Positions 40,951-51,287 of a DNA stretch of 64,000 bases are shown piece by piece. Location of the stretch: the NCBI GenBank assembly GCA_001771585.1, contig MEUE01000001.1, positions 434,001 to 498,000 on the forward strand, given 5' to 3'. The notes beneath the pieces were generated by a model. It was not told the DNA's origin. It was given only the letters and a program-made list of their open reading frames with translations, and made no database searches. Both the position numbers and the translations under genes were made by a program. The stretch comes from a candidate division WOR-1 bacterium RIFOXYB2_FULL_46_45 (GTDB lineage: Bacteria > Margulisbacteria > WOR-1 > XYC2-FULL-46-14). Each line of letters opens with the position of its first letter. Positions within the stretch are counted from its first letter, which is position 1.

Positions 40951-41559
40951 TTAACGCGAATAATATTCGACGATCATCGGGACTACGATCATCTTTTCGG
41001 TGTCTTCCGCTCCGGGCAGGTGCGCTACCCGCCCTTTATAATTTTCACTCTCAAAAATCAGCCAGGAGGGCGGAGTAAAATCGGCCAGCTTCTCTTTCAA
41101 AGAAGCCAGGATTGTTTCCGACAGTACCAGCTCATCCCCCGCCGAAACTTGGTAGGAAGGAACGTTGACCTTTTGACCGTTGACCTTAACCTTCCCGTGA
41201 CGGGCCAGCTGCCTGGCCATGGCACGAGAAGCGGAAAAACCGAGTTTAAAAACCACGTTGTCAAGCCGCCGTTCCAAAAGTATAAGCAAATTCTGGCCGG
41301 TGTCGCCCTTGATCTTCCTGGCCTTTTCAAAATAGTTTTCAAACTGCCTTTCGTTCAAGCCATAAATGCGGCGGGCTTTCTGCTTCTCTCTCAAACGCTT
41401 TGAATATTCGGTCGGCCGAACCATTTTGTCGCCGTGCTGTCCGGGCGGATATTTGCGCCTTTCAACCGGACACTTGGGAGAATTGCATTTATCTCCCTTT
41501 AAAAAGAGTTTCTCTTTTTCTCGCCTGCAAAGCTTACATTTTAATTTTACTCTTCCCAT
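40951..41559 (-). CDS. rpsD: 30S ribosomal protein S4, zinc form
   Basis: It starts MGRVKLKCKLCRREKEKLFLKGDKCNSPKCPVERRKYPPGQHG with four Cys likely binding zinc. The S4 domain RRLDNVVFKLGFSASRAMARQLARHGKVKVNGQKVNVPSY follows. At 202 aa it is normal. It is 1 nt from rpsK. Confidence 0.96.
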   Translation of the reverse strand: MGRVKLKCKLCRREKEKLFLKGDKCNSPKCPVERRKYPPGQHGDKMVRPTEYSKRLREKQKARRIYGLNERQFENYFEKARKIKGDTGQNLLILLERRLDNVVFKLGFSASRAMARQLARHGKVKVNGQKVNVPSYQVSAGDELVLSETILASLKEKLADFTPPSWLIFESENYKGRVAHLPGAEDTEKMIVVPMIVEYYSR

Positions 41560-41991
41560 TTATACTCTCCTCCGCTTTTTGGGGCGGCAGCCGTTATGCG
41601 GAATCGGTGTAACATCTTTAATGGAAACGACATCCAAGCCGCTCCCCTGCAGGGCGCGGATCGCCGTTTCTCGTCCGGAACCCGGTCCTTTAACCAGAAC
41701 ATCGATTTCCCGTAGTCCCCCTTCAACCGCTTTGCGTCCGGCCGCTTCGGCAGCCGACTGGGCCGCGAACGGGGTCCCTTTTTTGGTCCCCTTGAAGCCA
41801 ACCGCTCCGGAAGAAGAAGAGACCAAAACATTTCCGGAAGCGTCCGCGATCGTCACGATGGTATTGTTAAAGGTCGCCTTAATATGAGCGGTCCCGCGGC
41901 TGATCCCGCCTTTGAATTTTTTCCTTCTGACAACTTTTTCCGTTTTTTCGGTCTTTTCCGCTTGTTGTTCGACAATTTTTTCTTCAGCCAT
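41560..41991 (-). CDS. rpsK: 30S ribosomal protein S11
   Basis: [39 protein letters not shown] and [18 protein letters not shown] identify S11. The first ~25 residues form an extra Glu/Lys-rich tail. It is 2 nt after rpsM and 1 nt before rpsD in the alpha-type cluster. Confidence 0.96.
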   Translation of the reverse strand: MAEEKIVEQQAEKTEKTEKVVRRKKFKGGISRGTAHIKATFNNTIVTIADASGNVLVSSSSGAVGFKGTKKGTPFAAQSAAEAAGRKAVEGGLREIDVLVKGPGSGRETAIRALQGSGLDVVSIKDVTPIPHNGCRPKKRRRV

Positions 41992-41993
41992 TT

Positions 41994-42377
41994 TTATGTC
42001 TTACCCTCCTCTTTCCTTCTTCCGCTCCCGACCGTCTTACGCGTTCCGCGCCGGGTGCGGGCATTGGTCTTTGATCTCTGCCCGTGTACTGGCAGGTTTT
42101 TTCGATGGCGATTGCCGCGATAAGAGCCCATGTCGATCAAGCGCTTAATATTTTGCGAAACTTCTTTTCTTAAGTCCCCTTCAACCATAAAAGCTTTAAG
42201 AGCTTCACGCAGAGCCACCACTTGCGCTTCGGTCAAATTTTTCACCTTGGTAAACGGATCAATTTTGATCTCTTTTAAAATAGTCGCGCTCAAAGTCGAA
42301 CCGATCCCGTAAATATAGGTCAACGCCACTTCGATATTTTTATTAAGCGGCAAATCCACTCCTGCGATTCTGGCCAT
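41994..42377 (-). CDS. rpsM: 30S ribosomal protein S13
   Basis: [63 protein letters not shown] identify S13. It begins the rpsM-rpsK-rpsD-rpoA-rplQ group, 9 nt after rpmJ, with AGGAGG upstream. Confidence 0.96.
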   Translation of the reverse strand: MARIAGVDLPLNKNIEVALTYIYGIGSTLSATILKEIKIDPFTKVKNLTEAQVVALREALKAFMVEGDLRKEVSQNIKRLIDMGSYRGNRHRKNLPVHGQRSKTNARTRRGTRKTVGSGRRKEEGKT

Positions 42378-42386
42378 GTTTCCTCC

Positions 42387-42500
42387 TTATCCTTGTCTTT
42401 GCTTGTGCTTGGGATTTTCACAAATCACCCGCACGCGCCCTTCTCTTCTTATTATTTTGCACTTGTCGCAAATCTTTTTTACCGACGATCTTACTTTCAT
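42387..42500 (-). CDS. rpmJ: 50S ribosomal protein L36
   Basis: A 37-residue protein reading [19 protein letters not shown] then [22 protein letters not shown] with C27 and H32 forms the zinc ribbon of L36. It fills the gap between infA and rpsM, the classical infA-rpmJ-rpsM order. Confidence 0.96.
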   Translation of the reverse strand: MKVRSSVKKICDKCKIIRREGRVRVICENPKHKQRQG

Positions 42501-42509
42501 CTTATGCTC

Positions 42510-42725
42510 CTATTTTCCCCGAAACGTGATCCTGCCCCGGGTCAGGTCGTAGGGAGAAATCTCCACTTTAACCTTGTCTCCCGGAAGAATCCTAATAAAA
42601 TGCTTCCTGATCTTCCCTGAAATATGGGACAGGATAACCTGCCCGGTTTCAAGTTCTACCCTGAAAGTGGCGTTTGGCAGCGCCTCAACTACTTTTCCTT
42701 CCAATTCAATAACGTCTTTAGCCAT
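42510..42725 (-). CDS. infA: Translation initiation factor IF-1
   Basis: [69 protein letters not shown] is a textbook single OB-fold IF-1 (71 aa). Its ATG overlaps the adk stop by 1 nt (adk ends 42725). No map gene separates it from adk, unlike many spc operons. Confidence 0.96.
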   Translation of the reverse strand: MAKDVIELEGKVVEALPNATFRVELETGQVILSHISGKIRKHFIRILPGDKVKVEISPYDLTRGRITFRGK

Positions 42726-43339
42726 TAAACCTTCAAGGTCTCAAGCAGCCGCCCAAAAATATCCTCGATCTCTCCAACCCCGTTAACTTCAATGAGTTTT
42801 TCGCGATCCTTATAAAAGTCTACCAGCGGTTTGGTATTCTCCACATAAACCTCATAGCGGCTTCTGATCACATCTTCTTTATCGTCTTCTCTCTGGTAGA
42901 GCTCTCCGCCGCATTTGTCACAGGTCCCCGGCCGGCTGTAGACCGTCCGGCAGGCGCGGCAGCTGAAACGCTTTGAATTGCGCCTCACCACTTCGTCAAG
43001 CGGAATATCAAAATAAACGACGCTGTATTCCATATCTTCCAAAACTTCATCCAGCGCTTCGGCCTGCGCTTTTGAACGCGGGAACCCGTCCAAAATAAAT
43101 CCGTTTTCGCAATCGACATTGCTCAACCGTTCTTTGACCAGGTCGATCGTCAGCTGGTCCGGAACCAGCTTCCCCTGGTTCATATACTGTTCGGCCTTTC
43201 TTCCCAACTCACTTTGCGCGGCGATCGCGTCCCGCAGCATATCGCCAACCGCGATATGCGGAAGCTCAAGCTTGTCCGCCAGCTTGACCGCCTGCGTCCC
43301 TTTTCCGGAACCCGGTGGACCCATTAAAATTACTATCAT
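42725..43339 (-). CDS. adk: Adenylate kinase, zinc-LID type
   Basis: The P-loop [15 protein letters not shown] is at residues 7-21, with [22 protein letters not shown] and [16 protein letters not shown] following. The LID contains four Cys ([20 protein letters not shown]) for structural zinc, with R-flanked ends. It balances AMP, ADP and ATP. It overlaps secY by 4 nt. Confidence 0.96.
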   Translation of the reverse strand: MIVILMGPPGSGKGTQAVKLADKLELPHIAVGDMLRDAIAAQSELGRKAEQYMNQGKLVPDQLTIDLVKERLSNVDCENGFILDGFPRSKAQAEALDEVLEDMEYSVVYFDIPLDEVVRRNSKRFSCRACRTVYSRPGTCDKCGGELYQREDDKEDVIRSRYEVYVENTKPLVDFYKDREKLIEVNGVGEIEDIFGRLLETLKV

Positions 43340-44598
43340 GCCAACAACCCCTCGTATTGCCTGGTAACCAGATGCGTTTCGACCTGTCTTACTAAATCAA
43401 GGGCCACTCCAACCACGATTAAAAGCGCGGTTGAACCGAGCCCCTGGAAACTGGTGATTTTGGTAACTCCTTCCACAATCGTCGGTATAAGGGCGATCGT
43501 CGCCAAAAAGAGCGCCCCGACAAAAGTCAGCCGGCTGATCGTAAAATCAAGAAAGTCGGCGGTCGGTTTTCCCGGCCGGATGCCTAGGATAAAACCGCCG
43601 TATTTTTTGATGTTGTTGGCCAGCTCGGTCGGATTAAAAGTTATAGCCGTATAAAAATAGGTGAAAAAGAAAATCAGGGCAAAATAAAGGACCATATAAA
43701 ACCAGCCCCCCGGCGCCAGAAAATCGGAAATCGCTTTCATAAACGGGAGCGGGACAAACTGCGCTATCGTCGCCGGAAAAAGCAGGACCGAAGAGGCAAA
43801 GATGATCGGGATGACCCCCCCCTGATTGATCTTTAACGGAATAAAAGTGTTCCCCCCACCCAGCATCTTGCGCCCCACCACCCGCTTGGCATACTGGACC
43901 GGTATTTTTCTCTGGCCTTCCTGTATAAAAACAATCGCCACAATCAGGACGATAAAAGAGAGCAGGAGAAAAATAACGCCAATCAGACTGGCTCCTCCCA
44001 CCACCAAGGTATAGGTATTGGCAATGTAGCTGGGAAGCCTCGCTATGATTCCGACAAAGATCAGCATGGAGGCGCCGTTTCCCAAGCCCCGTTCCGTGAT
44101 CAATTCACCAATCCACATAACCAGGGTTGAACCGGCGGTCAAAGAGACGACCGTCAAAAAAACAAAGAGCGGAAAATTGATCCCCGGCTGTACCACTCCT
44201 CTCATCCAAAAGGCCATCCCAAACGATTGGAAGGCGGCCAGACAAATTGAAAGATAACGGGTGTATTGCGAAATCTGTTTTCTGCCCGCTTCTCCCTCTT
44301 TGGAAAGCTGTTCCAGAGTTGGGATCACAATCGTCAAAAGTTGCATAATAATCGACGCGTTGATGTAGGGAACGATTCCCATCGCGAAGACCGAAAAGCG
44401 CATCAGCGCACCGCCGGTGAACATATCCAGAAAACCGACCAGGCTCCCTTTGGAGAAGAGCGCCGCCAATTTAGAGGCGTCAACTCCCGGAACCGGAACA
44501 TGGGCACCAAACCGGAAGACCAAAATCATAGCAACGGTAAACAAGATTTTTTTCTTTAGGTCCGGTATGGTAAAAAATGCCCTGAAAACATTTAACAT
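43336..44598 (-). CDS. secY: Preprotein translocase subunit SecY
   Basis: A ten-helix channel protein. [60 protein letters not shown] and the cytoplasmic loop [33 protein letters not shown] are conserved. At 420 aa it is normal. It overlaps rplO by 7 nt. Confidence 0.96.
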   Translation of the reverse strand: MLNVFRAFFTIPDLKKKILFTVAMILVFRFGAHVPVPGVDASKLAALFSKGSLVGFLDMFTGGALMRFSVFAMGIVPYINASIIMQLLTIVIPTLEQLSKEGEAGRKQISQYTRYLSICLAAFQSFGMAFWMRGVVQPGINFPLFVFLTVVSLTAGSTLVMWIGELITERGLGNGASMLIFVGIIARLPSYIANTYTLVVGGASLIGVIFLLLSFIVLIVAIVFIQEGQRKIPVQYAKRVVGRKMLGGGNTFIPLKINQGGVIPIIFASSVLLFPATIAQFVPLPFMKAISDFLAPGGWFYMVLYFALIFFFTYFYTAITFNPTELANNIKKYGGFILGIRPGKPTADFLDFTISRLTFVGALFLATIALIPTIVEGVTKITSFQGLGSTALLIVVGVALDLVRQVETHLVTRQYEGLLA

Positions 44599-44999
44599 TT
44601 AACGATTGATCCTCCCGCTTTTTCAATCTTTGTGACGGCGGACTTGCTGAAAGCGGCCGCCGAAACTTTGAGCGCCTTTTTAATCTCGCCGCTCCCCAAA
44701 ATCTTTACCGGCTTTTCAAATTTTGAAAAGTCGGCCTCTTTTTCGTACTTATTTAATTCTTCGAGGTTGATCGGCAAATATTCGGTCTTGAATAAAAGGT
44801 TTTTAAACCCGCGTTTTTTGGGAAGCCGGCGATAAAGCGGGGTCTGCCCCCCTTCAAAACGGCGCCCCTTGGTTCCGCCGGAACGGCTGGTCTGCCCCTT
44901 GTGTCCGCGGCAGCAAGTTTTTCCGTGGCCGGAACCGGTCCCGCGCCCAACCCTCTTTTTGTATTTTCTCTTGTTTTTTAGGTTGGAAAGATTATACAT
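44592..44999 (-). CDS. rplO: 50S ribosomal protein L15
   Basis: [61 protein letters not shown] identify L15. The start at 44999 has AGGAG 7 nt upstream and is chosen over 45053. It overlaps rpsE by 8 nt, so rpmD (L30), usually between them, is absent. Confidence 0.94.
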   Translation of the reverse strand: MYNLSNLKNKRKYKKRVGRGTGSGHGKTCCRGHKGQTSRSGGTKGRRFEGGQTPLYRRLPKKRGFKNLLFKTEYLPINLEELNKYEKEADFSKFEKPVKILGSGEIKKALKVSAAAFSKSAVTKIEKAGGSIVKC

Positions 45000-45528
45000 T
45001 AACTTTCTCCTGCATATATTTAATGTGCATCTTTTTTCCGCGCAGCGCTTCAATGTGTTCCTGCTCCCTCAAATTGAGGAGCGCGCTAATCGTCGCGCGG
45101 GCAACGTTGACCGCGTTGCTGGATCCGATTGATTTTGCCACCGCGTCGCGGACCCCCGCTAATTCTAAAACGACTCTGACGGAGCCGCCGGCAATAACAC
45201 CGGTTCCGGTCGCCGCCGGACGGATGACAACCGAACTGGCTCCCAGTTTTCCCCTGGTTTCATGGGGAATCGTCCCGCCGATCATCGGTATCGTTATTAA
45301 TTCTTTCTTCGCCGCGTCCATCGCTTTGCGGATCGCGGAAACTACTTCGGAGGCTTTGCCCAGCCCCATCCCGACTCTTCCCTTCTTGTCGCCAATAACG
45401 GTTAGAACGCGAAAACCGAGCCGTTTCCCTCCGGAGACTACTTTGGTGACGCGTCGAACCTGCACCACCCGTTCTTCAAATTCTTTTGGTTCCTGGGAAC
45501 GATTGTCCCTGCGCATATCTCTTCTCAT
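44992..45528 (-). CDS. rpsE: 30S ribosomal protein S5
   Basis: [86 protein letters not shown] and [16 protein letters not shown] identify S5. A charged N-terminal extension of ~16 residues precedes the domain. It lies 2 nt from rplR. Confidence 0.96.
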   Translation of the reverse strand: MRRDMRRDNRSQEPKEFEERVVQVRRVTKVVSGGKRLGFRVLTVIGDKKGRVGMGLGKASEVVSAIRKAMDAAKKELITIPMIGGTIPHETRGKLGASSVVIRPAATGTGVIAGGSVRVVLELAGVRDAVAKSIGSSNAVNVARATISALLNLREQEHIEALRGKKMHIKYMQEKVNV

Positions 45529-45530
45529 GG

Positions 45531-45851
45531 CTAAAAATCCAGTCCTCCTTTGCGGGCGGCATCGGCCAGCGCCTTGAGCCTCCCGTGGTACAAAAATTCT
45601 CCCTTATCAAAAACAACTTTTTTTACACCGGCTTTTATCGCGGCTTGAGCGAGCGCTTCTCCAACCTTTTGGGCCGCCGCTATATTTGAGCCTTTTTCAA
45701 GCTTCAGGCTTGAAGCCGAAGCAAGGGTCTTGCCGGAAAAATCTTCGACAACCTGCGCGAAAATATTGTTGTTGGAACGGTATACCGAAAGCCGCGGACG
45801 CTCCGTTGTTCCGATAATTTTTCTTTTTTTCTTAATTATCCTTCTCTTCAT
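45531..45851 (-). CDS. rplR: 50S ribosomal protein L18
   Basis: [76 protein letters not shown] identify L18, which binds 5S rRNA. At 106 aa it is slightly short, lacking part of the N-terminal tail. Confidence 0.95.
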   Translation of the reverse strand: MKRRIIKKKRKIIGTTERPRLSVYRSNNNIFAQVVEDFSGKTLASASSLKLEKGSNIAAAQKVGEALAQAAIKAGVKKVVFDKGEFLYHGRLKALADAARKGGLDF

Positions 45852-45854
45852 GGT

Positions 45855-46412
45855 TTATTTTGCCCCTCCGGCACTCTTGGCCGCCTTACCCGCTTTTCTT
45901 CTGACGTGTTCCCCATCATAAGAAACACCCTTTGCTTTATAGGGTTCAACCGGACGTGAATAACGGACATTCTGGGCCACCTGCCCAACCAATTGCTTGT
46001 CAATTCCGGAAACACTGATCTTGTTCTGCCCTTCGATCGAAAAACTTATTCCCGCCGGCGGAACAAATTCGATCGGATGCGAATAGCCAAGCTGCATAAC
46101 CAGTTTTTTGCCGTCCACCTGCGCGCGATAACCGACGCCGGAAAGAAGCAAAACTTTTTTAAACTCGACGGCAACACCCGTAATCATCCCTTTTAGCAGC
46201 GCCCGATACAAGCCGTGCTTGGCTCTAACCGGAGCCGATTCCTTGGTGCGTACCACGAACAGGGTCTTTTCTTTTAATTCAACCTTGATATTCGGATCGT
46301 CAATAACCCTTTCCAGGGTCCCTTTGGCTCCGGTAACGGTTACCTTGTTCCCGTCTATTTTCACCTTTACTCCCGCCGGGACTTCAATTGGTTGTCTTCC
46401 TATTCTTGACAT
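45855..46412 (-). CDS. rplF: 50S ribosomal protein L6
   Basis: MSRIGRQPIEVPAGVKVKIDGNKVTVTGAKGTLER, the second domain FVPPAGISFSIEGQNKISVSGIDKQLVGQVAQNVRYSRPVEPYKAKGVSYDGEHVRRKAGK identify L6. Its length (185 aa) is normal. Confidence 0.96.
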   Translation of the reverse strand: MSRIGRQPIEVPAGVKVKIDGNKVTVTGAKGTLERVIDDPNIKVELKEKTLFVVRTKESAPVRAKHGLYRALLKGMITGVAVEFKKVLLLSGVGYRAQVDGKKLVMQLGYSHPIEFVPPAGISFSIEGQNKISVSGIDKQLVGQVAQNVRYSRPVEPYKAKGVSYDGEHVRRKAGKAAKSAGGAK

Positions 46413-46425
46413 TGCTCTTTTTCTC

Positions 46426-46839
46426 CTACCAAATCTTAAGCAGGACTTCCCCGCCCAGCTTTTCGCGCCGGGCCGAAGAATCCGTCTTAAGTCCTTTTGA
46501 CGTTGAAATCACATAAGCTCCAAAACCGCCCATCAAACGGTTTAATTCACCGACCTGCCGGTAGACACGACAACCCGGACGGCTCACCCTTTTAATATCG
46601 GTAATCGCCGAATACTTCGGCTTGCCATATTGATCAAGCCCGTATTTTAACCTGATCCGCAGTTGTTTTTTATCCCCACGGACAATCTCTTCGCAATTAT
46701 TGATAAAACCTTCTTCTTTCAAAAGATTGGCAATGGCAAGCTTTACCTTGGAAGCGGGAAGGTCAACAATCTCTTTCCTGCGTAAGATCCCCGCTTTTAC
46801 TCGAACTATCAAATCAGCAATTGTGTCTGTAACAGTCAT
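46426..46839 (-). CDS. rpsH: 30S ribosomal protein S8
   Basis: DTIADLIVRVKAGILRRKEIVDLPASKVKLAIANLLKEEGFI, KRVSRPGCRVYRQVGELNRLMGGFGAYVISTSKG identify S8. It often represses the spc operon by binding its mRNA near rplE; no such site could be verified here. Confidence 0.95.
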   Translation of the reverse strand: MTVTDTIADLIVRVKAGILRRKEIVDLPASKVKLAIANLLKEEGFINNCEEIVRGDKKQLRIRLKYGLDQYGKPKYSAITDIKRVSRPGCRVYRQVGELNRLMGGFGAYVISTSKGLKTDSSARREKLGGEVLLKIW

Positions 46840-46857
46840 GGTCTCTCCTTTTTCATT

Positions 46858-47043
46858 TCACCAGCTCGCCTTTTTTACGCCGGGAAGCTGTCCTTTGTGA
46901 GCCAAGCCCCTAAAACACATTCTACAAAGTCCGAATCTTCTCATATAGGCCCGAGCCCTCCCGCAGATTCCGCAACGGTTCTTTATCCTGACTTTAAACT
47001 TTGGTCCTTTTCTTTTTCTCTCCAGCCATGCTTTTTTTGCCAT
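46858..47043 (-). CDS. rpsZ: 30S ribosomal protein S14, zinc type
   Basis: A 61-aa short S14. [22 protein letters not shown] shows the four zinc cysteines of the C+ type. It is placed between rplE and rpsH as usual. Confidence 0.96.
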   Translation of the reverse strand: MAKKAWLERKRKGPKFKVRIKNRCGICGRARAYMRRFGLCRMCFRGLAHKGQLPGVKKASW

Positions 47044-47046
47044 ATT

Positions 47047-47598
47047 TTACATCCTTATAAAAGGGATTCCCAACCCTACGAGAACCGCCTGCGCCTCTTC
47101 GTTTGTTTTGGCGGTGGTAACGATTGTTATGTTCATCCCTCGGGCCTTGTCAACCTTATCATAATCAATCTCCGGAAAAATCAACTGATCGCGGATACCA
47201 AAAGAATAATTTCCGCGCCCGTCAAACGACTTCAGGTTTAGCCCTTTAAAATCGCGTACCCTAGGCAGACAGACATTGATCAGCTTGTTTAAGAACCGGT
47301 ACATCCTGTCTCCGCGCAAAGTTACCATCCCGCCGATCGGATCGTTTTTTTTCAGTTTAAAATTGGCGATTGCCTTTTTGGCTATTTTCTTGACCGGCGC
47401 CTGTCCGGTGATCAGTTTTATTTCAAGAAGAGCGGTTTCGGTCGCTTTGGGATTGGTCGTCCCTTCCGAAACTCCGCAGGAGACAACCACTTTGACGATC
47501 CGCGGGATCGCCAGAGGATTTTTGGCTCCGAATTTTTCAAGAAGCGCCGGTATTATCTCTTTTTTGTATTTTTCTTTTAACGAAAAAACTTTGGACAT
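47047..47598 (-). CDS. rplE: 50S ribosomal protein L5
   Basis: [66 protein letters not shown] and [38 protein letters not shown] identify L5, the central-protuberance 5S rRNA binder. 183 aa is normal. It overlaps rplX by 1 nt. Confidence 0.96.
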   Translation of the reverse strand: MSKVFSLKEKYKKEIIPALLEKFGAKNPLAIPRIVKVVVSCGVSEGTTNPKATETALLEIKLITGQAPVKKIAKKAIANFKLKKNDPIGGMVTLRGDRMYRFLNKLINVCLPRVRDFKGLNLKSFDGRGNYSFGIRDQLIFPEIDYDKVDKARGMNITIVTTAKTNEEAQAVLVGLGIPFIRM

Positions 47599-47894
47599 TA
47601 TTTCTCCTTATCTACAACTTCTTTGCATTTCACGCAAACCCGTTTCCCGTCAACTTTTCCGGTCCGCGCCGGCTTGTGGCAGCGCGGGCAGACCAGCATC
47701 AACTTTGGGATCCTAAGAGCGTTCGGCCGTTCGATGATCCCCCCCTTAAAATTCTGGGTCGCCTTTTGGTGTTTCTTGATCATATTGACCCCTTCAACGA
47801 CCGCGGTTCCTTTTTTTGGGAGTACCCTTAGTATCTTCCCTTTCTTCCCCTTGTCTTTTCCCGATAAAATAATTACCATATCGCCTTTTTTCAT
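47598..47894 (-). CDS. rplX: 50S ribosomal protein L24, with zinc-ribbon tail
   Basis: The KOW motif [41 protein letters not shown] starts L24. The end [25 protein letters not shown] has two CxxC pairs likely binding zinc. At 98 aa it is typical of the zinc-tailed form. Confidence 0.95.
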   Translation of the reverse strand: MKKGDMVIILSGKDKGKKGKILRVLPKKGTAVVEGVNMIKKHQKATQNFKGGIIERPNALRIPKLMLVCPRCHKPARTGKVDGKRVCVKCKEVVDKEK

Positions 47895-48262
47895 TATACA
47901 ACCTCAGGAGCCAGGGAAATAATTTTCATAAATTGCTGGTCACGCAATTCCCTGGCGACCGGACCAAAAATACGGGTCCCGCGCGGATTGTTGTCTTTGT
48001 CGATAACTACCGCGGCATTTTCGTCAAAACAAACATAAGAACCGTCTTCTCTGCGAATTTTGTTTTTTACCCTCACCACCACAGCCCGTACTCTTTCGGC
48101 GTCTTTTATCGCGGCATGCGGTTTGGCCTTTTTAACCACTCCAATTATAATCTTTCCGATTGAAGCATAGCGGCTGTAGGAATGCCCCAGTATCCGGATA
48201 CAAAGAATCTCTTCCGCTCCGGAATTATCCGCTATTTTAAGCCTGGATTGGACCTGAATCAT
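47894..48262 (-). CDS. rplN: 50S ribosomal protein L14
   Basis: [87 protein letters not shown] identifies L14. 122 aa is normal. It overlaps rpsQ by 26 nt, with the rplN start inside the S17 tail. Confidence 0.96.
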   Translation of the reverse strand: MIQVQSRLKIADNSGAEEILCIRILGHSYSRYASIGKIIIGVVKKAKPHAAIKDAERVRAVVVRVKNKIRREDGSYVCFDENAAVVIDKDNNPRGTRIFGPVARELRDQQFMKIISLAPEVV

Positions 48263-48596
48263 CTTTTTTCTCCTCTTTTTTCTCCGTGGAAACCACTACC
48301 GGCTTCTTGTGCAACGGTCCGGGGCGTTTCCTCTCGATCACTTTTTCAAAACCGACTACCTGGTCGATCTTCCAACGTTTTTCGCGCGAGAGCGGACGGG
48401 TCTCCGAAATGATAACCACATCCCCAATTTTGCACTTATTTTCCGGATCGTGCGCTTTGAAACGCTTATAACTTTTTAGGGTCTTTTGGAAGAGCGGATG
48501 GCGAAAAACCCGCTCAACCCTCACCACCGCGGTTTTGTTCATGCGGTCGCTGACCACAACCCCCTTCCTGGTCTTTACAATCGGTTTCTTTTCCAT
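48237..48596 (-). CDS. rpsQ: 30S ribosomal protein S17, extended
   Basis: [74 protein letters not shown] is the S17 OB fold. The protein runs to 119 aa instead of ~85 because of a C-terminal Lys/Glu-rich tail. The tail overlaps rplN by 26 nt, which may explain the extension. Confidence 0.94.
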   Translation of the reverse strand: MEKKPIVKTRKGVVVSDRMNKTAVVRVERVFRHPLFQKTLKSYKRFKAHDPENKCKIGDVVIISETRPLSREKRWKIDQVVGFEKVIERKRPGPLHKKPVVVSTEKKEEKKDDSGPIQA

Positions 48597-48784
48597 TAAC
48601 TTTTCTCCCTTAATACGGTCAATATCCGGGCAATTTCCCGCTTAACCTGCCTCTTCTCCATCGGATTTTTTAATTCCCCCCTGGCTTTCCCAAAACGAAG
48701 TTCCCGCTGTTTCTTTCGGAGCTCTTCGATTTTTTTCTCCAGTTCTTTTTTATCGTGTTTTTTTAATTCCGATGCTTTGCTCAT
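48596..48784 (-). CDS. rpmC: 50S ribosomal protein L29
   Basis: A 62-aa two-helix protein: ELEKKIEELRKKQRELRFGKARGELKNPMEKRQVKREIARILTVLREK. It overlaps rplP by 4 nt and rpsQ by 1 nt in the usual rplP-rpmC-rpsQ order. Confidence 0.95.
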   Translation of the reverse strand: MSKASELKKHDKKELEKKIEELRKKQRELRFGKARGELKNPMEKRQVKREIARILTVLREKS

Positions 48785-49188
48785 TTTCTCACCACTCTAA
48801 CCGCGAAAGGAAGCTTAAATGCGGCCAAACGGAAAGCTTCCACCGCCGCTTCGTAAGTTACTCCTGTAACTTCATATAAAATATGTCCCGGTTTTACCGG
48901 CAGGGCGTAGCCGATCGGCGCCCCTTTTCCTCCGCCCATGCGGGTCTCCGCGGCGCGGGCGGTAACCGGTTTATCAGCACAACCCCTTACCCAGACTTTT
49001 CCGCCCCGTTTCATGCAATGGGTCAGAGCTTTTCTTCCCGCTTCAATCTGGTTGGTCTTCAAATAGCCGATCTCCAAAATCTGCAGACCGAATTCTCCAA
49101 AGACCAAGGTGTTTCCACGGCTGGCCTTCCCGCGCAATCTCCTGCGCTGTGATTTCCTAAATTTTGTTTTCTTTGGTGTCAGTCCCAC
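48781..49188 (-). CDS. rplP: 50S ribosomal protein L16
   Basis: TPKKTKFRKSQRRRLRGKASRGNTLVFGEFGLQILEIGYLKTNQIEAGRKALTHCMKRGGKVWVR and RMGGGKGAPIGYALPVKPGHILYEV identify L16. At 135 aa it is normal. It overlaps rpsC by 32 nt. Confidence 0.95.
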   Translation of the reverse strand: MGLTPKKTKFRKSQRRRLRGKASRGNTLVFGEFGLQILEIGYLKTNQIEAGRKALTHCMKRGGKVWVRGCADKPVTARAAETRMGGGKGAPIGYALPVKPGHILYEVTGVTYEAAVEAFRLAAFKLPFAVRVVRK

Positions 49189-49831
49189 TTTTTATTACCT
49201 CTTTACCGGCTATCATATCTCCGGTATAAACCCAAACTTTGATCCCGATAATTCCGTAGATCGTCTGCGCTTCGGCGGTTCCGTAATCGATCTTTGCCCT
49301 AAGGGTGTGCAAAGGAACGCGCCCCATCCGGTAACACTCTTTGCGCGCGATTTCGGCCCCGTCAAGCCGCCCGGCGCACCTGATCTTGACCCCTTTGGCA
49401 TGCGCCCGTAAAACCTTTGAAACCGCCTGCTTCATCGTCCGGCGAAAAGAGATCCTTCTCTCCAGCTGTCCGGCCACCGATTCGGCCACCAGCTGGGCGT
49501 TGATCTCCGCGTTTTTCTCTTCATGGATATTGAGCTGAATCTGCTTCCCGATCTTTTTGATCAAAGCGTCGCGAACCACCGCGATATCCCGCCCGCCCCG
49601 CCCGATGATCAGCCCCGGCTTGGCGGTGTAAAGATCAACCGTGATCTGGTTGGCTCGGCGCGAAAGTTTTATTTTTGAAACACCGGCCTTATAAAGATGC
49701 TCTTTGAGATATTTTCTGATCTCAACGTCTTCACTCAACAATTCGGCATAGTTGTGATTCGCGTACCAGTTTGTATCCCAGTCCTCGGTTATCCTGATCC
49801 TAAGCCCTCTTGGATTTATTTTTTGTCCCAT
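49157..49831 (-). CDS. rpsC: 30S ribosomal protein S3
   Basis: MGQKINPRGLRIRITEDWDTNWYA starts it. The KH motif GLIIGRGGRDIAVVRDALIKKIGKQIQLNIHE and AQLVAESVAGQLERRISFRRTMKQAVSKVLRAHAKGVKIRCAGRLDGAEIARKE follow. It is 224 aa, 1 nt after rplV. Confidence 0.96.
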   Translation of the reverse strand: MGQKINPRGLRIRITEDWDTNWYANHNYAELLSEDVEIRKYLKEHLYKAGVSKIKLSRRANQITVDLYTAKPGLIIGRGGRDIAVVRDALIKKIGKQIQLNIHEEKNAEINAQLVAESVAGQLERRISFRRTMKQAVSKVLRAHAKGVKIRCAGRLDGAEIARKECYRMGRVPLHTLRAKIDYGTAEAQTIYGIIGIKVWVYTGDMIAGKEVIKSGTDTKENKI

Positions 49832-50161
49832 TTATTGTTTCTCCCTGACTTCTATCGTCACATGCGATAATCTTTTCTTAATCGGCGCACCCCGGCCGCG
49901 AGACTGCGCCCGAAAACGTTTAAGCATCCCGGCGGAATCCACAAAAATTTCGGCAACAATCAATTTGTGCGGATCCTGGCGCGAATTATTCTTAGCGTTG
50001 GCCACCGCCGATTTTACCAGCTTCTCCACAATCCTGGCTCCTTTTTGCGGTAAGGCCTTTAAAAGATAAAGAACCTCGTCGCAGTTTTTCCCGCGAACAA
50101 CATTTACAATCTTCCGCAACTTGAGAGGCGAACTCCTTACGTATTTAAATTTTGCTTTCAT
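49832..50161 (-). CDS. rplV: 50S ribosomal protein L22
   Basis: KFKYVRSSPLKLRKIVNVVRGKNCDEVLYLLKALPQKGARIVEKLVKSAVANAKNNSRQDPHKLIVAEIFVDSAGMLKRFRAQSRGRGAPIKKRLSHVTIEV identifies L22, which lines the exit tunnel. It has normal length (109 aa). Confidence 0.95.
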   Translation of the reverse strand: MKAKFKYVRSSPLKLRKIVNVVRGKNCDEVLYLLKALPQKGARIVEKLVKSAVANAKNNSRQDPHKLIVAEIFVDSAGMLKRFRAQSRGRGAPIKKRLSHVTIEVREKQ

Positions 50162-50166
50162 CTTTT

Positions 50167-50454
50167 TTATGCCGGCGCGGGAGCGGTTTTGTCCGTCATC
50201 ACCCCGTGTCCTTTAAACAACCTGGTATGGGAAAATTCCCCCAGCTTGTGTCCGACCATGTTTTCGTTGATATAAACCGGTATGTGCTTCCGGCCGTTGT
50301 GGACCGCGATCGTAAACCCGACCATTTCCGGAATGATGGTTGACCGGCGCGACCAGGTCTTGATTACCTGTTTCTTCCCGCTTTTTATCATCTTCTCAAT
50401 TTTTTGGATCAGATGCGCGTCAACAAACGGTCCTTTTTTACGTGATCTTCCCAT
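50167..50454 (-). CDS. rpsS: 30S ribosomal protein S19
   Basis: [83 protein letters not shown] identifies S19. It is 1 nt from rplB and 5 nt from rplV. Confidence 0.96.
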   Translation of the reverse strand: MGRSRKKGPFVDAHLIQKIEKMIKSGKKQVIKTWSRRSTIIPEMVGFTIAVHNGRKHIPVYINENMVGHKLGEFSHTRLFKGHGVMTDKTAPAPA

Positions 50455-50455
50455 A

Positions 50456-51286
50456 TTAAACCGGTCTCCTTGATAAAATAAATCTGTCCGAAGGGCGTTT
50501 GCCTCTTCTGGTTTTGTACCCTAAAGTCGGCTTTCCCCACGGGGTCAAAGGTCCGGGATGTCCGATCGGAGCTCTTCCTTCTCCTCCGCCGTGCGGATGG
50601 TCGCAGGGGTTCATGACGGAACCGCGAACCTTGGGCCTCCTTCCGAGGAATCTGCTCATGCCGGCTTTTCCCAGCGAAATGTTTTGCGCGTCGGTATTTC
50701 CAACCTGGCCAATCGTAGCACGACATTCGAGGTTGAGCATCCTCTGTTCTCCCGAAGGCATCTTCACAATCGCATAGCCGCTCTCTTTGCCCAGCAGCAT
50801 GATCCCCGCTCCGGCGCCGCGGGCAATCTGTCCGCCCTTCCCCGGCTTAAGCTCAACATTGTGAATGGTGGTCCCAACCGGGATCAACTTGATCGGGAGG
50901 CAATTGCCGACTTCTATCTCGGCATTTGCTCCGGACATAACTTCCGCATCAACCGCAAGTCCAAGCGGCGCCAAAATATATCTTCTCTCTTTGTCTTCGT
51001 ATTCAAGCAGGGCAATTCGCGCGTTGCGGCACGGATCGTATTCAATTGCGATAACTTTTGCTTTCATATCGTCTTTATTTCTCTTAAAATCGATGATGCG
51101 GTACATCGTCTTGTTCCCGCCGCCGCGATGGCGCGCGGAAACCCAACCCCTGAAACCGCGGCCGCCGGTCTTTTTGAGCGGCGCAAGCAACGACTTTTCG
51201 GGAGTACTTTTTGTAATATCCGCGTGATCGTCTAGTATTCTGAATCTTTGTCCGGGCGTCAACGGCCTTTTTCTTACTAATCCCAT
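50456..51286 (-). CDS. rplB: 50S ribosomal protein L2
   Basis: [32 protein letters not shown], the [38 protein letters not shown] core and the conserved end [44 protein letters not shown] (peptidyl-transferase His) identify L2. 276 aa is normal. Confidence 0.96.
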   Translation of the reverse strand: MGLVRKRPLTPGQRFRILDDHADITKSTPEKSLLAPLKKTGGRGFRGWVSARHRGGGNKTMYRIIDFKRNKDDMKAKVIAIEYDPCRNARIALLEYEDKERRYILAPLGLAVDAEVMSGANAEIEVGNCLPIKLIPVGTTIHNVELKPGKGGQIARGAGAGIMLLGKESGYAIVKMPSGEQRMLNLECRATIGQVGNTDAQNISLGKAGMSRFLGRRPKVRGSVMNPCDHPHGGGEGRAPIGHPGPLTPWGKPTLGYKTRRGKRPSDRFILSRRPV

Positions 51287-51287
51287 G

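Noticed and set aside
50558-51235. Long open frame opposite rplB, and similar ones opposite fusA (54522-55148) and the CCA gene (21248-21895)
   Set aside because: All lie antisense to highly conserved genes, with no initiation signals. They follow from codon bias.
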